33,269 bases of DNA from Candidatus Kerfeldbacteria bacterium (GTDB lineage Bacteria > Patescibacteriota > Patescibacteriia > SBBC01 > JACPUP01). The stretch lies in assembly GCA_016192205.1 (NCBI GenBank), contig JACPUP010000050.1:1-33269 (forward strand), read 5' to 3'. The notes under the pieces were generated by a model. It worked only from the letters and a program-made list of their open reading frames with translations. It was not told where the DNA came from and made no database searches. Below are positions 24,001 to 31,816 of this stretch, piece by piece. The position numbers and the translations under genes were made by a program. Position 1 is the stretch's first letter, and each line of letters starts with the position of its first letter.

Positions 24001-25538
24001 AGTGAGGTTCCGGTCATGACGGCCGGCTTCGGGTGGCCAAGGAGCTCCAAGAGCGTCGGTGCGAGGTCGCCCAGGCGACCGCCAGATCGGAGTTCGTGCG
24101 GACGGCGCACGAGCGCACCCTGGGCAATCACCAATGGAACCGGGCTGTTGGTATGCTCGGTGTTGACGTCACCGTTGGGCTGGAGCATCTGTTCGGCATT
24201 GCCATGGTCGCCGGTGACCACGAGCGTCCCCTGCCGACCCAGAACCAGGTCGGCGATGACGCCGAGGTGCTGGTCAATGACCTCAATGCCCTGGACCGTG
24301 GCCAGGAAATTCCCCGTGTGGCCGAGCATGTCGGCATTCGCGTAGTTGGCGCTGACGAACTCGATACCGCGGTCAATCGCTCGAACGACCTCGCGCGTCA
24401 CCGACGCCGCGCTCATGGCCGGGGCAACGTCGTAGTGCGACACGTCAGGCGATGGCACGGCAATGCGCTCCTCGCCAGCCACTGGATGATCATACCCGCC
24501 GTTGAAGAAATACGTCATATGCGCGTACTTCTCGGTTTCGGCCACGTAGAGTTGCGAGAACCCCGTCAAGGCAACGGGCAACGAGTTCTTGACGTCCTCG
24601 CTCGGGAAGGCCGTCAACACCGGCCCCAGGTCAGGACCAAAATCCGTCATGGCGATGAACTTGAGCTGGCGCAACACGACCTTGCGCCGGAAGCTGCCCG
24701 GATTCCTCGCATTGAATTGCGGCTGGACGAACGCCTTGGAGAGCTGCCGGGCGCGGTCTGACCGCAGGTTAAAGAAGATGACGGCATCACGGTGACCGAT
24801 GCGGCCGGTTCTCTCATACCGCGCCAGCACCGTCGGCAACACGAACTCGTCCGTTTCCCCGCGGTCGTAGGCAGCCCGGACGGCACTGACCGCATCGGGC
24901 GCGACCTCCCCTTTTCCTCGTGTCAAGCAATCGTACGCACGCTCGGTGTACTTCCAGACCTTCTTCCGCTCCATTGCGTAATGCCGACCGATGATACTGG
25001 CGATTTTCACGTTCGGCGGCAACCCGCGGGAAATCTGCCGGATGAGGAGCAACCCGTGGCGCGGATTGGCGTCGCGGCCGTCGGTGAACAGGTGGAGGAA
25101 TACACGCGGCACATTCCGTTTGCGCACGAGTGTCAGGAGCGCCAGGAGGTGGTCGGGGTTGGCATGCGCGCTTTGGTGCGCCGACACGAGCCCCATGATG
25201 TGGAGCTTGGAACGCGCCTGTTCCGCGTGAACGATGGCCTCGTTCAAAGCCGGATTCTTGAAGAACGTCCCGTCATCGATCGCGCGCGAAATCCGGACGG
25301 CGTCCTGCAGCACCACCCGGCCACCGCCGATGTTCAGGTGCCCGGCTTCGGAATTGCCCACCTGATTGGCGGGTAAACCAACGGCCACGCCCGAGGCGGC
25401 CAGGAGCGTTGACGGGAACGACGTTTGCAGTCCGGCGAAATGCGGCGTGCGCGCGCTCGCAATGGCATTCCCCTTCGAACGGGGCGCCCACCCAAATCCA
25501 TCCAGAATCACCAGGACAATCGGTGCGGACTCACCCAT
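23991..25538 (-). CDS. iPGM paralogue, copy 2 (altered transferase loop)
   Basis: 515 residues from the ATG at 25538, which overlaps the enolase end by 8 bases. The same two-domain build as copy 1: VILDGFGWAP, QVGNSEAGHLNIGGG (nucleophile Ser), GRHYAMERKKVW, FFNLRSDRARQL, ETEKYAHMTYFFNGG, ANYANADMLGHTGN, VTGDHGNAE, TEHTNSPVP. The metal-site residues are kept. The loop that in iPGM reads S-x-GGVHS-H is replaced by SAHQSAHANPDHL, one residue longer with no GG, and DGRDTP becomes DGRDANP. It may be a diverged mutase, a related phosphatase, or a subunit partner of copy 1. Gene duplication is clear; loss or change of activity is inference. Confidence 0.88.
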
Positions 25539-26772
25539 GGAGCTCCTCGGCAATGGCCACGAGCCGGTCGTACTTGGCCACGCGCTCGGGCGCATATGGA
25601 CCACCGGCTTTCAAGTACGTCACGCCCAAGGCAACGGCGAAGTCAGCAATGAAGGAGTCGAGGGTCTCGCCCGACCGGTTGGACATGACGGTCGACGCCT
25701 GGTGCTCGTCCGCGAGCTCGCGCGCTTGCACGGTCTCGGTGACCGTGCCGATTTGGTTTGGCTTGAGCAGGACGCCAATCCGGAGCTCGCGGCTGAACGC
25801 CTCACGGATGCGCGTCGGGTTGGTCGTGAGAAAATCATCGCCAATGACCGCCACCGAGCCCGACAGCAGATGGGAAGCGATGCCCCACCCATCCCAATCA
25901 TCTTGGTTCAGCGGGTCCTCGACGAGCTTCAAGGGGAACCGGCTGATCCACGACTGGTAGATGCGACAGAGCTGCTCGGCGTTCAGCGTCGTCCCCTCGG
26001 GTGAGAGGTGGTACAGGTTGTCGTGCGGCCCATAAAACTCCGAGGCGGCAGCGTCAATGCCAAGCGACGCGGCTATCTGCGTTCGGCCGATGGCTTCTTC
26101 GATCACCGCGAACACCTCCTCGTGGCTCCGGAGGGGAGCGGTGTAGGTCCCCTCCATCCCCGATTGGACGCGCAACCCGCGCTCTTGGAGGACCGTCCCG
26201 AGCGTATCGAAGGCACGCCGCACCTCATCCATCTGCTGGCGCGTGGAGTCGGCCTGGGGGATGATGTGGAATTCCTGAACGGACAGCGCCGTGTCGGCGT
26301 GGCGTCCGCCTTCGAAGACGTTGACCAGCGGACGAGGCAATCCGGTCGGAAGCTTTCGGCCGTACACGTGCGCCAAATAGGCGTAGAGCGGCTGGCCAAC
26401 CGACTGCGACAGCGCGCGCGAGAGCGCCAGCGACACGGACAGGAGAGCGTTCGCGCCCAACCGGTGTTTGTTCGGCGTCCCGTCCAATGCCACGAGTTGC
26501 GCGTCAATGGTTGGCAGGTCGGCTGGTTGCCCTTTGAGCGCTGCGGCGAGTTCACCATTCACGTTAGCCATGGCGCGCGTGACGCCCTTCCCCCCTGCGA
26601 CCGCGGGATCGCCGTCGCGTAATTCCAAGGCTTCGTATCGCCCGGTGGACGTGCCGGAGGGCACGGACGCGCTGGCGTGGGTGCCGTCGGACAGCACAAC
26701 GCTCGTTTCAAGGGTGGGCACGCCGCGGGAATCGGGAATGGTCTCGGCAGTGAGACGTTGAATCGAGTGCAT
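25531..26772 (-). CDS. eno: Enolase, divergent
   Basis: 413 residues, about 20 shorter than E. coli enolase at the C-terminus. It dehydrates 2-phosphoglycerate to phosphoenolpyruvate. Recognised by PSGTSTGRYEALELRDGD, GGRHADTALSVQEF, GIDAAASEFY (Asp240), VEDPLNQDDWDGW (Glu285), IGDDFLTTNP (Asp312), VLLKPNQIGTVTET (Lys337) and AKYDRLVAIAEEL. Two usually fixed residues differ: the Glu of the SFxEAMRMG helix aligns with Gln179/180, and SHRSGE reads SNRSGE (Asn365). The VGDEGG loop is SGMEGTY, keeping the Glu. The start at 26772 (MHSIQRLTAETIPDSRG) matches the family N-terminus and lies 4 bases after pgk; a longer frame upstream overlaps pgk and is rejected. Confidence 0.93.
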   Translation of the reverse strand: MHSIQRLTAETIPDSRGVPTLETSVVLSDGTHASASVPSGTSTGRYEALELRDGDPAVAGGKGVTRAMANVNGELAAALKGQPADLPTIDAQLVALDGTPNKHRLGANALLSVSLALSRALSQSVGQPLYAYLAHVYGRKLPTGLPRPLVNVFEGGRHADTALSVQEFHIIPQADSTRQQMDEVRRAFDTLGTVLQERGLRVQSGMEGTYTAPLRSHEEVFAVIEEAIGRTQIAASLGIDAAASEFYGPHDNLYHLSPEGTTLNAEQLCRIYQSWISRFPLKLVEDPLNQDDWDGWGIASHLLSGSVAVIGDDFLTTNPTRIREAFSRELRIGVLLKPNQIGTVTETVQARELADEHQASTVMSNRSGETLDSFIADFAVALGVTYLKAGGPYAPERVAKYDRLVAIAEELHG

Positions 26773-26776
26773 AGCG

Positions 26777-27946
26777 TTAGCGTTGCAAAGCGCGCAGGGC
26801 CGGGAGCGTCCGTCGCTCGAGGAACTCGAGCATGGCGCCGCCGCCCGTCGAGACGAAGGAAAAACGCCTGATGAGCCTCGCCGCGCGAACAGCTTGGATG
26901 GTCTCGCCGCCACCGAGGATGGAGTGGCAGCGTGTTGCGGCAATGGCTCGGGCAATGGCTCGGGTGCCGCGGCTGTACGTCGGCTGTTCGATGAGCCCCA
27001 TGGGACCGTTCCAGATGACGGTGCCTGCGCTCCGGATGACGGCACCGTAGAGCTCAAGCGTGTCAGGTCCAATGTCGTAAATGAACTCGCGTGCGCCGAC
27101 CGAGCCCGCAGCCCGACGGTGCGAGGCAGCGCCGCGGCGCGGGGATGCAGCAGCAATGACATCAATGGGGATTTTGAGTTTTGGATTCTCGATTGGGATG
27201 GACCGCACGATACGGCCCAGGTTCGGCTCGACGAAAGAGCGACCGATTTGGATCCCCTTCTCGCGCAGCACGGCATTGGCCAACGCGCCACCGAGCAACA
27301 GGTAATCCACGTGGCGGAGGAGCGTTGTGATCAGCCTGATTTTCGTGGAAATTTTCGCACCGCCGATGATGGTCACGAGCGGTCGTTTCGGCTTGTGCAA
27401 CGCCTGTTCCAGCGTCGCAACCTCCTCTTCCAAGAGTCGGCCAGCCGCGCTCGGCAGGTACCGCGTAATGGCAACCATGGAGGCGTGCCGGCGATGCGCG
27501 TTCTCGAACGCGTCATCAACGTAGACGTCGCCGAGCGCAGCCAGTTGCCGCGCAAAGTGCGCGTCATTCCGTTCCTCTTCCGGTGCGAACCGAAGATTCT
27601 CGAGCATCGCTACCTGGCCAGGTTTCAGCTGGGCGACAGCGCGCGCCACCGCCGGTCCCATCAGGCTCGGGAGGAACCGCACGGGCCGGCGCAACCGCCG
27701 GCCGAGCGCGGTGGCAATCCCGCGAACCGAGAGCGCTCGCGACGGCCGGCCCTGGGGACGACCGCGATGGGTCATCACGACCAGGCTGGCCCGCTGTTGG
27801 AGCAGCGCCTGCAGCGTGGGCAGACCACGCTCAAGACGCCAGTCGTCTTGCACGTGGCCGCGGGCATTCGTCGGAACGTTGAACCCCGCCCGCACCAACA
27901 CGCGTTTTCCGCGCACGTTGAGGCTGCGGAACGATCGCAGTTTCAT
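26777..27946 (-). CDS. pgk: Phosphoglycerate kinase, divergent
   Basis: 389 residues, close to the usual length. It makes ATP from 1,3-bisphosphoglycerate. Motifs: VRAGFNVPTN (19-27), RLERGLPTL, THRGRPQG, MLENLRFAPEEERND, VDDAFENAHRRHASM, GGAKISTK, WNGPMGLIE, ILGGGETIQAV and FVSTGGGAMLEFLE. Two acidic positions that are nearly fixed differ: R-x-D-x-N-V-P has Gly21 instead of Asp, and GGGD has Glu348. A basic, Arg-rich insert-like segment occurs near 268-285. The ATG at 27946 is 6 bases after an extended -10, so the long operon's transcript should begin at the pgk start codon. Confidence 0.95.
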   Translation of the reverse strand: MKLRSFRSLNVRGKRVLVRAGFNVPTNARGHVQDDWRLERGLPTLQALLQQRASLVVMTHRGRPQGRPSRALSVRGIATALGRRLRRPVRFLPSLMGPAVARAVAQLKPGQVAMLENLRFAPEEERNDAHFARQLAALGDVYVDDAFENAHRRHASMVAITRYLPSAAGRLLEEEVATLEQALHKPKRPLVTIIGGAKISTKIRLITTLLRHVDYLLLGGALANAVLREKGIQIGRSFVEPNLGRIVRSIPIENPKLKIPIDVIAAASPRRGAASHRRAAGSVGAREFIYDIGPDTLELYGAVIRSAGTVIWNGPMGLIEQPTYSRGTRAIARAIAATRCHSILGGGETIQAVRAARLIRRFSFVSTGGGAMLEFLERRTLPALRALQR

Positions 27947-27952
27947 ACACGA

Positions 27953-27961
27953 AGTGTAGCA
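27953..27961 (-). promoter_or_regulatory. Extended -10 of the pgk operon (leaderless)
   Basis: TGCTACACT on the minus strand, then 6 bases, then the ATG at 27946. No good -35 at 16-18 bases upstream, as expected for an extended -10 promoter. It would drive pgk, eno, both gpmI copies, recJ, RNase HI and perhaps the glycosidase. Confidence 0.75.
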
Positions 27962-27998
27962 AAAACACGGTCGGGATAACAGCGCTGGTACGGGCTGT

Positions 27999-28820
27999 CT
28001 AGGGCCGCGGGGTCAGACGCTGCACTTCCAGGAGGAGAGACTCGGCGGCACGGCGTCGGAGGCCGAATTGGATGAGGTCATTCAGCGACCGCGAAGTCAC
28101 ATCAACGGCTGACAGCACACCCGCATTCATGAGGACGTTCAGCTCCTGACGGCTGACGGATCCCAAAACCGTCACCGGGTACAGGCCTTGGGATTCAATC
28201 CAGTGTTCCAGCCCCCGTTGGTACGGCGTGCGCCAGGCGACGACGTTCAGCGAAACGCACTGGGCATAGCGCTCGGCTTCGGAGGTCACCCGCGTATTGG
28301 TCACGAGCCAGCCCAGGGTGTAGCCACTGCTCCCCTTGCGCAAATCCTCGAATCGGGCCTGGGTGTAGAGCGCGACCTTCACATCCGAGCGCGCACCGGA
28401 CCGATTGTGAAACTTGCACTCGACCATGACGCGCTGTCCGTCACGCTCGGCCGTGACATCCACCTCGTGTCCAACGCACGCTCCGAAAACCACCTGTCCG
28501 ACGCGCGTTCGATAGCCCTGGGCCTCGAACAAGCGCGCCACGAACTGTTCGAAGACGTAGCCGGCCGGACCGAGCGCCATGATGGCGCGCTTCAATGAGT
28601 AGCGAGCCGCGATCTCCGGCTGGTGTCTCGCCAGGTGCTGGCGGGCAGTCTCATAGATGACATCGGTGCGCACGCCCGGACGCACGCGACGCCGGATCGC
28701 AGCGGCCGTTTCTTTGACGAGCGCGGCCGATGCGCCAGCGCGATACAACGAGCGCTGGGCCTTCTCCTCGTCAAACGCCTCTTGCTGACCAGATGCTTTG
28801 ATGATGTATGGGGGTGCCAT
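27999..28820 (-). CDS. ATP-cone plus Mrr-like nuclease-fold protein
   Basis: 273 residues from the ATG at 28820. An N-terminal ATP-cone (about 4-90: YIIKASGQQEAFDEEKAQRS, then GVRTDVIYETARQHL and RYSLKRAI) is fused to a PD-(D/E)xK nuclease-like core (about 90-200) with GHEVDVTAE (Asp121) and VMVECKFHN (Glu134, Lys136), the D..ExK pattern of Mrr and Holliday-junction-resolvase-like enzymes. A small C-terminal region resembles a helix-hairpin pair. The ATP-cone normally senses nucleotides in ribonucleotide reductase, so the fusion suggests a nuclease controlled by ATP/dATP. The DNA target is unknown; no methylase is adjacent, so it is not an ordinary restriction pair. Confidence 0.8.
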   Translation of the reverse strand: MAPPYIIKASGQQEAFDEEKAQRSLYRAGASAALVKETAAAIRRRVRPGVRTDVIYETARQHLARHQPEIAARYSLKRAIMALGPAGYVFEQFVARLFEAQGYRTRVGQVVFGACVGHEVDVTAERDGQRVMVECKFHNRSGARSDVKVALYTQARFEDLRKGSSGYTLGWLVTNTRVTSEAERYAQCVSLNVVAWRTPYQRGLEHWIESQGLYPVTVLGSVSRQELNVLMNAGVLSAVDVTSRSLNDLIQFGLRRRAAESLLLEVQRLTPRP

Positions 28821-28828
28821 ACGGATCC

Positions 28829-28837
28829 ACGATACCA
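28829..28837 (-). promoter_or_regulatory. Extended -10 of the ATP-cone nuclease gene
   Basis: TGGTATCGT on the minus strand, then 8 bases, then the ATG at 28820, giving a predicted leader of 1-2 bases. No convincing -35. An earlier in-frame ATG at 28838 overlaps the promoter and is rejected. Confidence 0.6.
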
Positions 28838-28864
28838 TAGGACACGAACGGACTCACGACCACT

Positions 28865-28886
28865 GACCGCGCGATTTTCAGCGGTC
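28865..28886 (-). terminator. Possible hairpin terminator after the GT2 gene
   Basis: GACCGC (28881-28886 read on the minus strand) pairs with GCGGTC (28865-28870) around a 10-base loop, 2 bases after the GT2 stop. No U tract follows. Confidence 0.35.
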
Positions 28887-28888
28887 GG

Positions 28889-29806
28889 CTAGAGCATGAA
28901 GCGCCGCTGCCGAACCGCCTCGATCCACACAAAGATGCGCCGCAGCACAAACCACGCCGGCCACTTGGCAAAGAAGACGAGCCAGTTGCGCTGCCCGTGA
29001 CGCCAGAAGCGAATCGCCAGCAGCGGAACCAGCACTGGGCTCACAGCGATGAGGAGGTAGTCGAGCGGCTGGACGAACCGTCCAAACCACACCCGCCGGC
29101 CGAACGCGTTGACGGTCCGCGGGTACCGAACGACCAGCGGGACGAAGACGGCGACGTTCTTGGCTGATGCGAGCAGCGATCGCGCTGTCCACTGGGTGGC
29201 CTGGTGGTACACCCGAGCGTCAGGCTGTCGCGCATAGGCAACCCCGCGCGCCAGCGCCCGCATGCCCAACTCGGTGTCCTCATTGTTGAACCGATCAAAA
29301 TCCTCGTTGAATCCACCCAGCGCTTCAAAGGTGGATTTTCGGTACGCAAGATTCCCGGCGCTGGGCCATTGGGCCCAGAGGTTTTGCACGACGCGCTCGG
29401 GAAACCGCCCACGATGGTCATCACGCACGTACTGCGTCTCACCAATGACGAAACCAACGTTGGGGTCGGTGAAGGGTTCTCCCAGGCGCGAGAGCCACAG
29501 CCGGTCAGCCGTGCAATCGTCATCAATGAACGCGACGAGACCATGCGCGGCCTGGCGAACGCCAAGGTTGCGCGCGCGTGACTTCCCCAGCCGTGTCTCG
29601 CTCCGTATCACCCGCACGCGACGGTCAAACAGCCCGGCCACGAGCGCGGCGACAGCGTATGACGAGGCGTCGTCCACAACAATGACCTCGAAGGGTTCGT
29701 ACGCTAACCGCGTCAGTGACCGCAGACAGTGCGCAAGTTCGGCGCGCCGGTTGCGCGTCGGCACGATGATGGAGACCCCGATCGATATGTTAGCTATGTG
29801 ACTCAC
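28889..29806 (-). CDS. Glycosyltransferase family 2 (GT-A), membrane-associated
   Basis: 305 residues from the GTG at 29806. An inverting GT-A enzyme: VSIIVPTRNRRAELAHCLRS opens the fold, VIVVDDASS is the nucleotide-binding strand, FIDDDCTAD carries the DXD-type metal motif, and GGFNEDFDRFNNEDTELGMR is the acceptor/base region with the ED motif. The C-terminal 90 residues are hydrophobic and aromatic with two or three membrane segments, so it works at the inner membrane. The start is exactly 6 bases after an extended -10. It is a single-gene unit, separate from the main exopolysaccharide operon. Sugar unknown. Confidence 0.92.
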   Translation of the reverse strand: MSHIANISIGVSIIVPTRNRRAELAHCLRSLTRLAYEPFEVIVVDDASSYAVAALVAGLFDRRVRVIRSETRLGKSRARNLGVRQAAHGLVAFIDDDCTADRLWLSRLGEPFTDPNVGFVIGETQYVRDDHRGRFPERVVQNLWAQWPSAGNLAYRKSTFEALGGFNEDFDRFNNEDTELGMRALARGVAYARQPDARVYHQATQWTARSLLASAKNVAVFVPLVVRYPRTVNAFGRRVWFGRFVQPLDYLLIAVSPVLVPLLAIRFWRHGQRNWLVFFAKWPAWFVLRRIFVWIEAVRQRRFML

Positions 29807-29812
29807 CGCTTC

Positions 29813-29840
29813 AACGTAGCAGAAATGAGCTTATCCACAA
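29813..29840 (-). promoter_or_regulatory. GT2 gene promoter (leaderless)
   Basis: Minus strand: TTGTGG (29835-29840), 16-base spacer, TACGTT (29813-29818) preceded by TGC. Six bases then the GTG at 29806. Divergent from and next to the padR promoter. Confidence 0.65.
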
Positions 29841-29847
29841 ACGATGC

Positions 29848-29876
29848 TTGACACCAGCGGAAAGCTTGAATACTCT
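29848..29876 (+). promoter_or_regulatory. padR promoter
   Basis: Perfect TTGACA (29848-29853), 17-base spacer, TACTCT (29871-29876). Transcription would start near 29883, inside the palindrome at 29879-29899, so a protein bound there would block it. Confidence 0.7.
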
Positions 29877-29878
29877 CA

Positions 29879-29899
29879 ATATATCGCATAACGATATAT
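29879..29899 (+). promoter_or_regulatory. Probable PadR operator (perfect palindrome)
   Basis: ATATATCG (29879-29886), spacer CATAA, CGATATAT (29892-29899): perfect 8-bp arms in a GC-rich genome, covering the predicted +1 and the first two bases of the padR start codon. PadR regulators often repress their own operon by binding such AT-rich palindromes, so autoregulation is likely. Confidence 0.75.
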
Positions 29900-30221
29900 G
29901 AACCGCGAATTGCTGAAGGGCCACTCCGAACTCATTATCCTGGCCGCCTTGGCCCAACGGCCGATGCACGGATATTCGCTGTCAGAGCACATCAAAAGCC
30001 AGGTTCCGGAAACGTTCAAATTCGGCGTGGGGATGATCTATCCGCTGCTCCATCGCCTCGAACAGAAAAACCTCATTCGCGGCGTTTGGCAAGGGCCCGG
30101 CGGTATGCGACGCCGTGTTTACTCGCTGACCGCACGGGGAAAGAAAGCGCTCGCGGCCAAGCGCGACGAATGGCAAACGTTCCAGTCGATGATGACCAAC
30201 GTCGCAATACCAACCCGATGA
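29898..30221 (+). CDS. PadR-family transcriptional regulator
   Basis: 107 residues. The winged helix is marked by LLKGHSELIILAALAQRPMH, HGYSLSEHI, GMIYPLLHRLEQKNLI and RRRVYSLTARGKKAL. PadR proteins usually repress until a ligand or stress relieves binding. The C-terminus is short, so it belongs to the small subfamily 1-like group. It heads a two-gene operon, with the downstream ATG overlapping its stop (ATGA at 30218-30221). The palindrome over its start codon is the probable operator. Confidence 0.92.
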   Translation: MNRELLKGHSELIILAALAQRPMHGYSLSEHIKSQVPETFKFGVGMIYPLLHRLEQKNLIRGVWQGPGGMRRRVYSLTARGKKALAAKRDEWQTFQSMMTNVAIPTR

Positions 30222-31144
30222 CCGCTCGAACGTACATCGCCGCTTTCCTGCGTCATTTGCGCGTCGGCGGACAACGTCGAACGGAGATCATTGAAGAAAT
30301 ACAAACCCACCTCAAGGAACTCGGCACAACCGTCTCGCTCCTCGAGAAATTCGGAAACCCGCGACGTTTGGCACAAGCGTATAACCGCGTTCACCTGGGC
30401 TGGCTTTACAGCGCCGGTCGCTTGTATGGAATGCTGGCGCTTGTCCTGCTCGTACTTCCACTCGCTCTCTTGAAACTTTTCGATCGGTATGGCTTCGATG
30501 CTGCGGGAAACTTCAACGAAGCAGTCATCCAAACTGTGCCCTACTTTTGGCTACAGCTTGCCAGGGGCGTTACTTTTCTCCTGCCATTTGTTTTCACCGC
30601 TGCGGCTGCGCACGTGCTCATACGAATGAATGATTTCTCAGGCACGCTCCTGCGACTCATCGGAGCCGGTGCAACCTTCAACATCCTTTCTACGTTCATC
30701 AATTTCTACTTTTCCCTTCACCCAATCGATACTGTCGTTGGCTCCCTTTCGCTGAGTTTTGGCGTGACAGGCATTCTCCTCGTCATTCATCTCATCATTG
30801 CTTTCCTCGTGATGACCCTAACGGCACCGTGGACGCCAGCAAGCCATTCGTACCTTCAACAAAGGATGGGCTGGTCCGTAGCCCTGACCATCGCGACGGC
30901 TATCGTTTCACTACTCTTCAGTTCCTTTGCGATTGGGATGCTCGATCCGTACGACGGGTCGCTCCTCGAGTGGCTCCCGCCAAATGGGAGTCCAATGAGG
31001 ATGTACGCAAACCTCATCAATGGGCCGGCTGGCCTCCTGCCTGCCGGCGTGCTCCTGTTTCTCCTCGGTCGTAACCTTTTTCGTCAGTACCGTACGTACC
31101 GACTGCTCGTCGGTGACGAATCGGTGGAGGAACTGAAGGGCTAG
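30218..31144 (+). CDS. Multi-pass membrane protein with HAAS/DUF1700-like N-terminus
   Basis: 308 residues from the ATG at 30218, coupled to padR. The N-terminal 60 residues (YIAAFLRHLRVGGQRRTEII, then EEIQTHLKELGTT and EKFGNPRRLAQAYN) resemble the helical HAAS/DUF1700 domain commonly encoded after padR. About six membrane helices follow. PadR/HAAS pairs are thought to link a membrane state to transcription; the mechanism is not established. The gene is visibly less GC-rich than its neighbours and uses more A/T-ending codons, which hints at recent transfer or weak selection. Its TAG overlaps the stop of the convergent DUF2188 gene on CTAG. Confidence 0.8.
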   Translation: MTARTYIAAFLRHLRVGGQRRTEIIEEIQTHLKELGTTVSLLEKFGNPRRLAQAYNRVHLGWLYSAGRLYGMLALVLLVLPLALLKLFDRYGFDAAGNFNEAVIQTVPYFWLQLARGVTFLLPFVFTAAAAHVLIRMNDFSGTLLRLIGAGATFNILSTFINFYFSLHPIDTVVGSLSLSFGVTGILLVIHLIIAFLVMTLTAPWTPASHSYLQQRMGWSVALTIATAIVSLLFSSFAIGMLDPYDGSLLEWLPPNGSPMRMYANLINGPAGLLPAGVLLFLLGRNLFRQYRTYRLLVGDESVEELKG

Positions 31145-31380
31145 TGCACCCGATCCCGCGGCGGGAACGGGTCGTGCCCAAAACTGTCCTTGTTGCGGAT
31201 GCGGCCGTGCCGGTCGTGGATGACCAACTCGACGCGGTCCCGTCGCGCCAACGCTCGGGCCCGACGATCAGCCGCGGCCTGGGTACGGTGCGTCGAGACT
31301 GGCCGGCTGGCCCCCTCGCGCCGCACCTCCCAGCCGCCGTGCGGATTCGGCGCAACGTGGATATTCGGTTGGCGCGCCAT
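31141..31380 (-). CDS. DUF2188 protein
   Basis: 79 residues from the ATG at 31380. VAPNPHGGWEVRREGASRP, followed by a TQAAADRRARALARR helix and ELVIHDRHGRIRNKDSFG, is the full DUF2188 pattern (small alpha/beta domain of unknown function; often stress-linked or phage-linked). The gene is very basic and Arg-rich. The start is set by an extended -10 that ends 8 bases upstream; an in-frame ATG at 31398 lies upstream of it. The stop overlaps the HAAS gene stop on CTAG. Confidence 0.85.
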   Translation of the reverse strand: MARQPNIHVAPNPHGGWEVRREGASRPVSTHRTQAAADRRARALARRDRVELVIHDRHGRIRNKDSFGHDPFPPRDRVH

Positions 31381-31388
31381 ACGCCACG

Positions 31389-31397
31389 AGCATAGCA
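31389..31397 (-). promoter_or_regulatory. Extended -10 of the DUF2188 gene
   Basis: TGCTATGCT on the minus strand, then 8 bases, then the ATG at 31380, giving a leader of 1-2 bases. It starts just after the response-regulator stop (31401-31403). No clear -35. Confidence 0.6.
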
Positions 31398-31400
31398 CAT

Positions 31401-31814
31401 CTACCCCAGGAGCGCTTGCAACCGCTCGGGCAAATCACGAGGGTTCAAAGCCGACTTCACCCAGTAGTCTTCGGCGCCGAGCTCGCGTGCCCGCGCCCGG
31501 TGCTCGTCGGAATCGAGGTTCGAAAGCACCACCACCCGCAGTTTATGCCCGGCTCGGGCGCGCTTCCGCAGGACCTGCACCTCGCGGAGAATGTTGAAGC
31601 CGACCGGATTGTGGAATGGCTCCGGCACGTCCGGCGTCTTCAAACTGGGGATCAGAAGGTCGAGCAAAATGAGCTCGGGCAGTTTCCGGCGGATGATGCC
31701 GAGCGCCTCTTGTTCTTCAGCTGCGGACAGCAGCTCATACGAACACTGCTTCAGCACTGTCAGGTAGAGCGAGCGGATGAGCGGTTCGTCTTCGACGAGG
31801 AGAATGGTGGCCAT
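31401..31814 (-). CDS. Single-domain response regulator (receiver only)
   Basis: 137 residues, one CheY-like receiver and no output domain. Acidic pocket at VEDEP (Asp9), phosphoacceptor Asp52 in LILLDLLIP, and Lys120 in YWVKSALNP. About 15 residues (KTPDVPEPFHNPVGF) are inserted after the phosphoacceptor loop compared with CheY. It starts 2 bases after the kinase stop and is its probable phosphate acceptor. Without an output domain it must act by protein contact or as a phosphate shuttle. Confidence 0.93.
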   Translation of the reverse strand: MATILLVEDEPLIRSLYLTVLKQCSYELLSAAEEQEALGIIRRKLPELILLDLLIPSLKTPDVPEPFHNPVGFNILREVQVLRKRARAGHKLRVVVLSNLDSDEHRARARELGAEDYWVKSALNPRDLPERLQALLG

Positions 31815-31816
31815 AG

